Part shown: one piece after another, positions 7,356 through 14,958 of the stretch
Layout: each line of letters starts with the position of its first letter
Numbering within the stretch: the first letter of the stretch is position 1
Origin: Sulfurovum sp.
Lineage (GTDB): Bacteria; Campylobacterota; Campylobacteria; Campylobacterales; Sulfurovaceae
DNA: 17,101 nt
Direction: 5' to 3'
NCBI GenBank assembly: GCA_015661535.1
Contig: DQVY01000017.1
Coordinates: 1-17,101 of the forward strand
Notes under the pieces: generated by a model
The model's input: the letters and a program-made list of their open reading frames with translations, nothing else
Databases searched by the model: none
What the model was told of the DNA's origin: nothing
Made by a program: the position numbers and the translations under genes

Positions 7356-8012
7356 ATAGAACAGTATAATACTAAAGAATTAAAATATTTTTCTAACGAA
7401 AGAGTTGATTTAATAAAATATATACCAAAAATAAAAGATCAAAAAATATTAGAAATTGGTGCTGGAACATGTAATACATTATTGGCATTAAAAAAGAATG
7501 GGTTTGCTGACTTTGTTGTCGGTGTTGAATTGATGGTAATAGAAAATAGTAATCAGAATAATCCAAGTATTGATGATGTTATCATAGGAAATATTGAAAA
7601 AATAATCTTAAAATATAATAATTTTTTTGATGTAATCATTTTAGGTGATGTACTTGAACATTTGATTGATCCATGGACGACTTTAAAGAAACTTAAATTG
7701 TATTTAAAAGATGATGGAATTATAGTTGCAAGCATACCAAATTTTTTATATTATACAAATTTAAGAACAATTCTTTTAGATGCTGATTTTAAATATGAAG
7801 ACAGTGGGATCTTAGATAAAACGCACCTTCGCTTTTTTACGAAAAAAAATATTATTAATCTATTCCAAGAAAATTCAATGAAAGTAACATTGATAACGTC
7901 TAAGTTTGATGAAGAGAAAGGAAAAAAATACTTTTTATCTAAAATATTTAAAAGTTTACATAAGTTTTTTGTAACTCAGTATTATATAGTGGCTAGCAAG
8001 AAAGGAGATTAA
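7356..8012 (+). CDS. Class I SAM-dependent methyltransferase, 5' end disrupted or non-standard
   Basis: The frame is open from 7353 to the TAA at 8010-8012. It shows SAM motif I (KILEIGAGTCNTLLALKKNG), then VIILGDVLEHLIDPW, IVASIPNF and the THLRFFT motif seen in glycan-cluster methyltransferases. It probably O-methylates a sugar. The problem is the start. Motif I begins upstream of the first in-frame TTG (7482), and no ATG, GTG or TTG lies between 7353 and 7482, so starting at 7482 would remove motif I. A second frame supplies a natural beginning: ATG 7307, MKMSRIIYNIKRKRVK, then an A6 tract at 7351-7356. Removing one A there would join it to IEQYNTKELKYFSNERV. So the gene probably carries a one-base insertion (decay, slippage switch or sequencing error). 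An ATA start at 7356 behind AAAGGG (7344-7349) is the less likely alternative. The region is very AT-rich. Confidence 0.7.
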   Translation: MEQYNTKELKYFSNERVDLIKYIPKIKDQKILEIGAGTCNTLLALKKNGFADFVVGVELMVIENSNQNNPSIDDVIIGNIEKIILKYNNFFDVIILGDVLEHLIDPWTTLKKLKLYLKDDGIIVASIPNFLYYTNLRTILLDADFKYEDSGILDKTHLRFFTKKNIINLFQENSMKVTLITSKFDEEKGKKYFLSKIFKSLHKFFVTQYYIVASKKGD

Positions 8013-8015
8013 TTT

Positions 8016-8045
8016 ATGATTATAGTTTTATGGGTAATTAGATGA
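8016..8045 (+). CDS. Possible 9-codon leader peptide coupled to the RgpF-family gene
   Basis: AAGGAG (8002-8007) lies 8 nt before an ATG at 8016. The reading frame MIIVLWVIR ends in TGA at 8043-8045, overlapping the ATG of the next gene (8042-8044) as ATGA. The downstream gene has no good ribosome site of its own, because a TAG precedes its ATG in frame and only TGGG is near. The strong ribosome site therefore best serves this mini-ORF, and reinitiation would start the RgpF-family protein. The peptide itself is probably not functional. Confidence 0.35.
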   Translation: MIIVLWVIR

Positions 8046-8908
8046 CAAGAGCCTGTATTTTTGCTCATTTTGATAAACATGATAGAGTTGATGAATATGT
8101 ATATTATTATTTAAACGAATTACTAACAATCACAGATAAAATAGTACTTGTAACAGTTTCAGATATTTTAGTTGAAGATGTACAACGACTGAAATCATTA
8201 AATATAGAAGTCATTAAAAGAGAAAATCAAGGCTATGATTTTTATAGTTATAAAGTAGGCATAAAATCTTTGGATTTGGAACGATTTGATGAATTGATTA
8301 TCTGCAATGATAGTATTTATGGTCCTTTTGTATCACTAGCAGAAGTATTTTCAAAAATGGAAAATAAAGAGTGCGATTTTTGGGGGATTACAGCAAGTAA
8401 AAGTATTGCCTATCATCTACAGAGTTATTTTTTCGTGTATCGAAATAATATACTGAAATCAGCTGAATTTCTAGATTTTTGGAACAATGTAGTTATTTTA
8501 GATGATAAAAGTGACATTGTCCGAGAATATGAAGTAGGTTTATCTCTGTTTTTGTTTGAAAAAGGTTTTACAAGTAGAGCTTACGTTGAAAACGTAAATT
8601 ACGAAGTAAGTAAAAAAGATAATTCTTTTCGATTATTTAAACGACTTCTAAAAGCTCCCTATAAGATATTTAGAGTGCTGACTTCTCCATATCAATATTG
8701 GTCTGCTATTAAACGAAAAAATACTAATACATCACTTGTGTACTGGGATCAGTTACTGCTAAATAAAAAGATGCCATTTTTAAAAGTTTCTTTATTTACT
8801 AATAATCAAGATAGTAAAGAAAATTTAAATAAGTTTGAAGAAATTATAAAGTCGATTTCAAATTATCCAACAAGCTTAATTAAAAAACATTTAAAAAGAA
8901 TTCTTTAG
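8042..8908 (+). CDS. RgpF-family (rhamnan synthesis F-like) polysaccharide biosynthesis protein
   Basis: This 288-residue protein shows the RgpF/rhamnan-synthesis-F signature: an N-terminal CIFAHFDKHDRVDEYVYYYL, RENQGYDFYSYKVG (60-73), CNDSIYGPF (88-96), DFWG (112-115) and HLQSYFFVYRNNIL (125-138). Family members occur in O-antigen and streptococcal rhamnan loci next to methyltransferases and GT2 enzymes. They are thought to act in glycan chain synthesis or side-chain addition, although the reaction is not settled. No dTDP-rhamnose genes are in the window, so rhamnose as substrate cannot be assumed. The protein is cytoplasmic or peripheral, with no obvious signal or helix. It lies 29 nt after the methyltransferase in the same AT-rich block, and the pair may have arrived together. 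Confidence 0.8.
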   Translation: MTRACIFAHFDKHDRVDEYVYYYLNELLTITDKIVLVTVSDILVEDVQRLKSLNIEVIKRENQGYDFYSYKVGIKSLDLERFDELIICNDSIYGPFVSLAEVFSKMENKECDFWGITASKSIAYHLQSYFFVYRNNILKSAEFLDFWNNVVILDDKSDIVREYEVGLSLFLFEKGFTSRAYVENVNYEVSKKDNSFRLFKRLLKAPYKIFRVLTSPYQYWSAIKRKNTNTSLVYWDQLLLNKKMPFLKVSLFTNNQDSKENLNKFEEIIKSISNYPTSLIKKHLKRIL

Positions 8909-8951
8909 AACGGCGATCTAGAATATAAAATAAATATAGGAGAGTATAGAA

Positions 8952-9917
8952 ATGAGGATATCAATTGCACTTGCTACTTATAATGGTGATACATACTTAC
9001 AGGATCAACTAAATTCCTATATAGCTCAAGAAAGATTACCTGATGAAATGGTAGTGTGTGATGATGTCTCAAAAGATGAGACAGTGGCTATTTTAGAAGC
9101 ATTTCAAAAAGTCGCACCCTTTGAAGTTCAGATCATTAAAAATGAAACCAACCTTGGCTACACCAAAAATTTTGAAAAAGCCTTGTCTTTATGTAGTGGA
9201 GATATCGTCTTCTTTAGCGATCAGGATGATGTTTGGCTTCCAAATAAAATAAGTACGATGGAAAAGGTTTTTAATGATAATCCAAATGTTTCAGTACTCA
9301 TACATGATGGTGAACTCGTTGATGAAAATCTAAATTCAACAGGATTGACAAAACTTGGTCAGATCCTTTCCGGAGGATATACGGATGAAGGCTTTGTAAC
9401 AGGTACACTAAGTGCTATTAGAAGAGACATACTCAATATAGTACTACCATTTCCAGATGGTATAGCCGGTGGACATGATGGCTGGGTGCATACAATCGCA
9501 CGATTTGTCAAGAGAAGGATGGTTATTAGGGATGTATTGCAGAAACTTAGGAGGCATTCAAACAATACCTCAGAGTGGGTCGCAAGTTCTCTGAAAAAAA
9601 TCAATAAAATAGATGTAGTTACCAGTAATATTTCCACGGCTGCTGCTAAATCATACCAAGATAGATTATTGTATAATGAAAGTTTACAAAAGAGATTTTC
9701 TCAACTTAAGTCCGGAGAAATAATTTGTGATTTTTGTGTTGATTTTGATTATATTGACCGAACATTAAAAGCAGAGTATAACTCACTTATAAAAAGAGAA
9801 GAATTGCTTTCTTATGGCTTTTTTGGTAGGAAAATGCAAGCAGTGTTAATGCTTGCTCAAGGAGACTATAGACATTTTAACGGTGTGAAAAGTTTTTTGC
9901 GTGATTTTTTGAGATGA
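8952..9917 (+). CDS. Glycosyltransferase family 2 (rhamnosyltransferase-like subgroup)
   Basis: This 321-residue GT-A enzyme begins RISIALATYNGDTYLQDQL. It has CDDVSKDET at 36-44, where the second position of the usual DDGS is Val, and FSDQDDVWLPNK at 88-99 as the metal-binding region. IAGGHDGWVHTIARF (170-185) holds the probable catalytic acidic residue in HDGW. The SDQDDVW sequence is characteristic of O-antigen GT2 enzymes often called rhamnosyltransferases; the sugar used here is unknown. GGAGAG at 8940-8945 is a good ribosome site. It is preceded by a 43-nt gap after the RgpF-family gene. The C-terminus has a basic region (GFFGRKMQAVLMLAQG) that may contact the membrane. Confidence 0.85.
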   Translation: MRISIALATYNGDTYLQDQLNSYIAQERLPDEMVVCDDVSKDETVAILEAFQKVAPFEVQIIKNETNLGYTKNFEKALSLCSGDIVFFSDQDDVWLPNKISTMEKVFNDNPNVSVLIHDGELVDENLNSTGLTKLGQILSGGYTDEGFVTGTLSAIRRDILNIVLPFPDGIAGGHDGWVHTIARFVKRRMVIRDVLQKLRRHSNNTSEWVASSLKKINKIDVVTSNISTAAAKSYQDRLLYNESLQKRFSQLKSGEIICDFCVDFDYIDRTLKAEYNSLIKREELLSYGFFGRKMQAVLMLAQGDYRHFNGVKSFLRDFLR

Positions 9918-9934
9918 AATTTAGGAAACTGTAA

Positions 9935-10894
9935 ATGCAATATAAACTAAGTATTATCATCCCAGTATACAAGGTAGAAAAATATATAGAAGAGTGTTTG
10001 GATTCTATTTTCCCACAACTTCCTGATAATGTAGAAATAATACTCATTAATGACGGAACTCCAGATAGAAGTGTAGATATTATTAGATCAGAATATGCAG
10101 ACTGGTTGGTAAAAGATCAAATAGTATTGATAGAGCAAGAAAATGCAGGACCAGGTGCTGCAAGAAATAGTGGTTTAGCAATTGTCCGTGGTGAGTATAT
10201 TGGTTTCTTGGATAGTGATGATATTTTATTTGAACACTATTTTACTCTTGTTTTAGAAAGCATAAGTACTTACAGGACAGATATTATTGAGTTTGGATTT
10301 CAACGTTTTCATCTGATTTCTGATATAGCAAAAGAGGAGTATCAATTTCCCTATACATTTACTGGATTATATGAGATAGAAGAAGTAAGAAACGAGATTT
10401 TTTCTGCAGGTGTTTGGTTCCCTTCGACAAGAGTGTATAAAAAAGAGATCTTTGAGGAAGTTCGTTTTCCTGTGGGTGTGTTTTATGAAGATTTGATGAC
10501 TATTCCGCATATTTATCTTCAGGATTTAAAAGTATATTTTATTGATCAGCCATTAATTGGATATCGATTCAATCCGAATAGTACAACCGCATTACATACT
10601 GAGGCGCATTTGAAAGATAAGTATCAATTTTATATTTCACTGATAGAGCTTGAAGATACAATACCCATTGAGATATTGAAAATAAGAACAGCTAGAGGCA
10701 TGGCTTATTTTTACAATGAATTGAATGCTATGGATTTTCCGATCAATGATATTTTAGAAGATGTTAAAAAAATTAAAAAACAATGGGTTTTATTGAAAAG
10801 TCTTCAATTTCCAGACTTTCTTTTTTTTATATTACCGAAGCTATATATGAGGATAGATAGAATACGATTGAGAAGTAAAAAGGAAAAAATTTGA
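9935..10894 (+). CDS. Glycosyltransferase family 2
   Basis: This 319-residue GT-A enzyme begins YKLSIIIPVYKVEKYIEECL. It has LINDGTPDRS (38-46) for nucleotide binding, ENAGPGAARNSGL (69-81) and FLDSDDIL (91-98) with the DxD-type metal site. YEDLMTIPHIY (about 188-198) carries the acidic residues of the acceptor-side catalytic region. The order and spacing are standard for WcaA/EpsH-like enzymes. It transfers one sugar of the repeat unit; donor and linkage are unknown. The stop (TGA 10892-10894) overlaps the TTG start of the next gene by 4 nt, so this gene belongs to the tightly coupled block 9935-14275. The C-terminus is basic (RIDRIRLRSKKEK), compatible with peripheral membrane attachment. 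Confidence 0.87.
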   Translation: MQYKLSIIIPVYKVEKYIEECLDSIFPQLPDNVEIILINDGTPDRSVDIIRSEYADWLVKDQIVLIEQENAGPGAARNSGLAIVRGEYIGFLDSDDILFEHYFTLVLESISTYRTDIIEFGFQRFHLISDIAKEEYQFPYTFTGLYEIEEVRNEIFSAGVWFPSTRVYKKEIFEEVRFPVGVFYEDLMTIPHIYLQDLKVYFIDQPLIGYRFNPNSTTALHTEAHLKDKYQFYISLIELEDTIPIEILKIRTARGMAYFYNELNAMDFPINDILEDVKKIKKQWVLLKSLQFPDFLFFILPKLYMRIDRIRLRSKKEKI

Positions 10895-11976
10895 AAGTAT
10901 CATTTTTTACAGCAAGATATTCACGCTCTGGTGTACCACTTGCACAGATACGTCTTGCAAATTTATTTTTAGAACGAGGGTATGAGGTAGACTTCATCGT
11001 GGGGTATGTTCCGAATGGTTTGACAATGCCTCATTTGGAAGGGATTAATACCATTATTTTTGATAAACCGCGGGTTATTACAATGTTCGGAACCATTATA
11101 AAGTATTTAAATGAGGTTAATCCAGATATTATCATCTCAGCGGAAGACCATCTGAATGCAGTTGTGCTTCTCTCGTCAATAGCCACACGTTCAAAGGCAA
11201 AAATATCTGTTTCATCAAGGGTTACACCATTTGATACATATTCAAATCAAATATTTACAAAACGATGGATCTTGAAACATTTTATGAATCTGGTGGAGCG
11301 TAGAGCAGATGCGCTTATTTGTGTTTCAAAAGATATGATCGAGCAGTATAAGACTATTTTTAAAAATTCAAGACATCAGTGTATATATAATGTGGTTAAA
11401 GATCGTCACTCAGAAGCACGAATAGCAGAGAGTGTTTATGAACCTTGGCTTACAGATAAAACATCTCCTGTCATAGTAAGTGCTGGAAGACTTGCTCCGG
11501 AAAAAGGCTATCCTGATCTCATCATGGCAGTAAAAGAGTTGTCTAAAACAGAAGATATTAAACTCATTATGCTTGGAGAAGGACCCGTGAGAGGAGAGAT
11601 AGAAGAGCTCATAAAAAAAGAAGGTCTTACATCTATAGTTAAACTTTTAGGATTTCAGAATAATCCTCTTAAATACTATAGTAAAGCTGATGTATTTGTG
11701 CTCTCTTCTTATGTGGAAGGACTACCTAATGTTTTAGTAGAAGCTATGATGTGTGGTTGTACACCTGTGTCTACAGATTGCCCGACTGGTCCAAGGGAAG
11801 TTCTACAAAATGAAAAGTATGGTTATCTTGTTCCGGTACATGATCCTAAAGCTATGGCTGCAGGAATCAAGAAAGCATTAGAAAACCCTATCGCCCCTGA
11901 GCGTTTGGCTGAGGGAGTGAAAGCATTTACGGAAGATGAAGTTTTTAGTCAATATGAGAAAGTGTTTGGACTGTGA
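10891..11976 (+). CDS. Glycosyltransferase family 4
   Basis: This 361-residue GT-B enzyme has an N-terminal acceptor domain starting KVSFFTARYSRSGVPLAQIR and a C-terminal nucleotide-sugar domain. The latter holds SAGRLAPEKGYPDLI (197-211, with Arg200 and Lys205 placed to hold the diphosphate) and the E-x7-E motif E276-GLPNVLV-E284, followed by AMMCGCTPVSTDCPTGPREV. It adds a sugar with retention. Start is TTG at 10891 behind AGGA (10881-10884), chosen because it gives the family's usual first beta-strand. It overlaps the previous gene as TTGA and the next as GTGA, a sign of translational coupling. The R-x4-K pair and E-x7-E are intact, so it should be active. Donor is unknown. Confidence 0.88.
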   Translation: MKVSFFTARYSRSGVPLAQIRLANLFLERGYEVDFIVGYVPNGLTMPHLEGINTIIFDKPRVITMFGTIIKYLNEVNPDIIISAEDHLNAVVLLSSIATRSKAKISVSSRVTPFDTYSNQIFTKRWILKHFMNLVERRADALICVSKDMIEQYKTIFKNSRHQCIYNVVKDRHSEARIAESVYEPWLTDKTSPVIVSAGRLAPEKGYPDLIMAVKELSKTEDIKLIMLGEGPVRGEIEELIKKEGLTSIVKLLGFQNNPLKYYSKADVFVLSSYVEGLPNVLVEAMMCGCTPVSTDCPTGPREVLQNEKYGYLVPVHDPKAMAAGIKKALENPIAPERLAEGVKAFTEDEVFSQYEKVFGL

Positions 11977-13232
11977 AGAAGATAGCCATCATTACCCCAT
12001 TTCTTGCAAATGGTGGTTTGGAGAAAGTTGCCATTGTTGGAGCAGAGGAGCTAAGTAAAACCTTTGATGTAACACTCATAGTAATGGATTCTTTTCATAT
12101 AGATTACCCTTACAATGGTAAGATGATAGATCTGGAAGTTTCGTTGATGGACAGAGGGATATTTAAACGTCTTACTAACATCTTGATGTCTACAATAAAG
12201 TTGAGGAAGCTGAAAAAAGAGCATGATTTTGATCTTGTCATAAGCCATGGAGAGTTGGCTAATTTGCCAAATGTTTTTTCCGGTGGTAAGTATAACATTC
12301 TCGCTATCCATGAAAACCGTTTTGCTGCGTTGAAAGATCTACAGGGAAAATTTGTCAATAGAGTGATTAAATATATTTATTCTGCTAAAAGTGTATCTAA
12401 AGTCGTGACTGTATCAAAAGGTATTCGTGAAAGTTTCATGGAGAATCTTAGAATGGATCCAGATACCATTATGACTATATATAATCCTTATAATATAGAT
12501 GAGATAAAAATACTTTCCAATGAAGAGCTTGGAGAATTTAGCTCTCTGTTTGAATCTCAAGTACTCTCCATTACAGGTAGACTGACGATGCAAAAAGGAC
12601 TGTGGTATTTACTTCGTATATTTAAAGAGTTATTAAAAAATAATTCTGACTTAAAGCTTATGATCTTGGGTGATGGGGAGATGAAAGAAGAGCTTATTGA
12701 ACTATCAGAAAAATTGGGACTTAAAACATATACTGTATGGTCAGAAAAAGAGTTTGATGACAGTTTTTATGTCTACTTCATGGGGTTTCAAAAAAATCCG
12801 TTTAAGTTTGTAAAAGCATCGAGACTATTTGCTATGACTTCATTATGGGAAGGTTTTGGTAATACCATAGTAGAAGCGATGGCTTGTGGTACTCCTGTGA
12901 TCTCAACAGATTGTAAATCTGGCCCGGGGGAGATCATCTACCCTGAACTAGAAAAAGGTAACACAGTAAAGGAGCCAATTTATGATGGCTTTGGGGTACT
13001 TATGCCTATTTTTAAAAGTGAGTTTGTTGGGGCAGATGAGGTACTAGATGAAAAAGAACTTTTATGGGTTGAGACTTTAGAGCATTTACTCAAAGATAAT
13101 GAGAAGTTGTTTCACTATAGTAAAGCTGGACTTAGTAGAGCTGAAGACTTTCGTCTTGAAAAGATCATGGCAGAGTGGAAGAGTTTGATAGATAGTAGTT
13201 TAGACTCTTCAGACAAGGAAAGTAAATGCTAA
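11973..13232 (+). CDS. Glycosyltransferase family 4
   Basis: This 419-residue GT-B enzyme begins KKIAIITPFLANGGLEKVA, with GG at 14-15 as the glycine-rich first loop. The C-terminal domain has ITGRLTMQKGLWYLL (200-214, Arg203 and Lys208), LGDGEMKEEL and W-E293-GFGNTIV-E301-AMACGTPVIST. It resembles PglH/WbnH-type enzymes that often use UDP-GalNAc or UDP-Gal, but donor specificity is not readable. It is longer than its neighbour because of an extra stretch between the GxGE loop and the MGF strand (about 250-268) and an acidic loop near 340-360. The start is GTG at 11973, overlapping the previous TGA by 4 nt. The end overlaps the polymerase gene by 7 nt. Confidence 0.87.
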   Translation: MKKIAIITPFLANGGLEKVAIVGAEELSKTFDVTLIVMDSFHIDYPYNGKMIDLEVSLMDRGIFKRLTNILMSTIKLRKLKKEHDFDLVISHGELANLPNVFSGGKYNILAIHENRFAALKDLQGKFVNRVIKYIYSAKSVSKVVTVSKGIRESFMENLRMDPDTIMTIYNPYNIDEIKILSNEELGEFSSLFESQVLSITGRLTMQKGLWYLLRIFKELLKNNSDLKLMILGDGEMKEELIELSEKLGLKTYTVWSEKEFDDSFYVYFMGFQKNPFKFVKASRLFAMTSLWEGFGNTIVEAMACGTPVISTDCKSGPGEIIYPELEKGNTVKEPIYDGFGVLMPIFKSEFVGADEVLDEKELLWVETLEHLLKDNEKLFHYSKAGLSRAEDFRLEKIMAEWKSLIDSSLDSSDKESKC

Positions 13233-14275
13233 CGTACTGGTTAATGTTTTTGGTTCCAGCAAGTATGGCTTTGTTCTCAGGACAAAAACGTAGAGCTACT
13301 CTCATGCCATTTCTTTTAGTAGGGTTCTTTTTTGCATTACTGATAGGTCTTCGTTTTCAAGTAGGCGGCGATTGGGACAGTTATCTTCGTCATTATAATT
13401 ATGTGATAGGTCTTTCTTTCATTGATGCATTAAAAGTAAGTAAGGATTATGGACATCAGGCACTCAATTGGTTGATGGTTCAATGGGATATGGAAGTCTA
13501 TGGGGTCAATATGGTTTACGGAACTGTATTTATGATAGGGTTAATCAAACTCAGTCGAGATCAGGTGTACCCATGGATAGCTATGGCAGCAGCAGTACCC
13601 TATATGGTCATTGTGGTCGCTATGGGGTATTCCCGGCAGGGGATGGCTTTGGGTATATTTATGTGGGCTATCACCTACCTTCGTAAAGGAAATCTCAAGA
13701 CGTATGTTGTGATGATACTCATTGCAGCACTCTTCCACAAAACAGCCATTATCCTGCTTCCTTTGGGAATGTTCCTTTATGGTAAGGGAATGATCTTACG
13801 TATCTTGATGATCATACCGATCATCATAGGCGCATGGAGTCTTTTCGTTGCAGAGGCACAGTCTAACCTTGTGTATCAATATATAGATAACGATATGCAG
13901 TCATCTGGTGCAATGATCCGTGTTTTTATGAATTTTTTACCAAGTGTATTGTTTTTAATGTACAGAAAAGAGTGGAAGAAAAATTATGATGATTATGCTT
14001 TTTGGTATTGGGTCTCTATAGGGTCTATAGCAGCGATGGGACTGGTTGGTGTTGCTTCAACAGCAGTGGATAGAATGGCACTTTACTTTATACCTATCCA
14101 GTTGGTAGTCTATGCACGTTTACCTTACCTTGCAAGAAACAAGGTCTCCCCCGGGATAATGAAAGTGATGATAGTTCTTGGCTATACAGCTGTACTGTTT
14201 GTCTGGTTAAATTATGGTACGTATGCTAAATACTGGGTTCCTTATGGGAATATACTTTTTATGGATCTGATTTGA
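13226..14275 (+). CDS. EpsG/Wzy-type O-antigen polymerase
   Basis: This 349-residue inner-membrane protein has about 9-10 hydrophobic helices. EpsG-family marks are GLRFQVGGDWDSYLRHY (41-57), YSRQGMALG (135-143) after a periplasmic loop, FHKTAIILLPLG (170-181) and VDRMALYFIPIQLVVYARLP in the last third. WVPYGN lies near the end. It would polymerise flipped repeat units at the periplasmic face, working with the Wzx at 4769. The ATG overlaps the end of the preceding GT4 gene by 7 nt (start within ATGCTAA), so it is the last member of the coupled block. No chain-length regulator (Wzz) follows. Wzy/EpsG proteins are poorly conserved, so the call rests on the membrane pattern and these motifs. Confidence 0.82.
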   Translation: MLTYWLMFLVPASMALFSGQKRRATLMPFLLVGFFFALLIGLRFQVGGDWDSYLRHYNYVIGLSFIDALKVSKDYGHQALNWLMVQWDMEVYGVNMVYGTVFMIGLIKLSRDQVYPWIAMAAAVPYMVIVVAMGYSRQGMALGIFMWAITYLRKGNLKTYVVMILIAALFHKTAIILLPLGMFLYGKGMILRILMIIPIIIGAWSLFVAEAQSNLVYQYIDNDMQSSGAMIRVFMNFLPSVLFLMYRKEWKKNYDDYAFWYWVSIGSIAAMGLVGVASTAVDRMALYFIPIQLVVYARLPYLARNKVSPGIMKVMIVLGYTAVLFVWLNYGTYAKYWVPYGNILFMDLI

Positions 14276-14347
14276 TCATCATGTTGTGATGAAGCATTCA
14301 GCGTGAAGAGGTCAGTGTTCAGGAAGAGCTATGGGTTATTTAGATTA

Positions 14348-14356
14348 TGATATAAT
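14348..14356 (+). promoter_or_regulatory. Extended -10 promoter of the toxin-antitoxin remnant
   Basis: TGATATAAT is a perfect extended -10 about 30 nt before the antitoxin ATG, with no recognisable -35. It lies in the gap 14276-14385 after the polymerase stop, where I see no clear terminator. The site suggests the toxin-antitoxin pair was a self-contained transcription unit. Confidence 0.5.
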
Positions 14357-14385
14357 TGATCAATAAAATTTAAAAAGGATTTACT

Positions 14386-14597
14386 ATGCAAGCAGTGGAA
14401 TTTGATGCAGATATTAAAAATGGGATAGTGTATATTCCGAAAGAGTATGAGGAACTAAGGCGAAAAAAAGTGCCATATTTGTGGTAATGTATGGTGATTC
14501 ACAAAAAGTAAAGTATAGTCGTGAGGACATGCAAAGAATGGATAGTGTAGATATGTCTAAAATGAGATTTGACAGAGAAGAGATACATGAAAGATAA
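14386..14597 (+). pseudogene. Type II antitoxin-like gene, interrupted by a frame change at an A7 tract
   Basis: The ATG at 14386 has AAGGA 6 nt upstream. The first frame reads MQAVEFDADIKNGIVYIPKE, then YEELRRKK, and then hits TAA at 14485-14487. The frame one base back stays open from the A-tract to TAA at 14595-14597 and reads SAIFVVMYGDSQKVKYSRED, then MQRMDSVDMSKMRF. Joined, they give about 71 residues in the style of small antitoxins encoded before PIN toxins: a beta-rich DNA-binding N-terminus and an acidic, helical toxin-binding C-terminus. The junction lies at A7 (14463-14469). In the first frame this tract is the slippery heptamer A AAA AAA, and a -1 slip gives exactly the second frame. 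So the gene is either decayed by a one-base deletion or expressed through -1 frameshifting or transcriptional slippage. Because the PIN partner is clearly broken, decay is more likely. Confidence 0.65.
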
Positions 14598-14944
14598 GAT
14601 TTTTATTGATACAAATATATTGCTTTATCTGTATGATGTAGATAATAAAAAAAGAGAAAAGCAAAAGAAATCTTAAAATCAAACCATTGTATTGGTACAC
14701 AGGTTTTAAATGAATTTTCAAATGTAAGTATAAAAAAATTATTGAAAAAACAACAGTTTTTGTTTTTACTGAAGAGACTATCCTGTTGGCAATTAAAATT
14801 CAGGATAAATACAAATCTCAATACTACGATTCGCTTATTATAGCAACTGCTCTAGAGAATGGTTGTAGTGTGCTATATAGCGAAGACATGTAGTATAGTC
14901 AGATTATAGAGAATAAACTGACTATCATAAATGTATTTAAATAG
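14587..14944 (+). pseudogene. PIN-domain (VapC-like) toxin pseudogene
   Basis: The ATG at 14587 overlaps the antitoxin end by 11 nt. The first frame reads MKDKIFIDTNILLYLYDVDN, with the PIN hallmark acidic residue in FIDTNILLYLYD, then stops at 14674. The frame one base back continues AKEILKSNHCIGTQVLNEFS (conserved NEF, 14661 on). A second -1 change at the T5 tract (14757-14761) leads to FTEETILLAIKIQDKYKSQY, then YDSLIIATALENGCSVLYSE, the C-terminal PIN block with acidic residues. An amber codon (14891-14893) follows EDM, apparently a CAG-to-TAG change, because the frame then reads YSQIIENKLTIINVFK to TAG at 14942-14944. Two single-base losses plus a nonsense codon make this a dead ribonuclease toxin. 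An intact relative would be about 118 residues. Two homopolymer indels could be sequencing errors, but the amber could not. Confidence 0.75.
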
Positions 14945-14958
14945 TTGAAAGAGATAAT

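Noticed and set aside
13468..13686. Plus-strand 72-codon frame inside the polymerase gene
   Set aside because: It is out of frame within a well-supported membrane protein and has no features of its own.
14603..14821. Minus-strand frame of 72 codons in the toxin-antitoxin region
   Set aside because: It is the complement of the broken PIN gene, whose conserved motifs on the + strand explain the sequence better.
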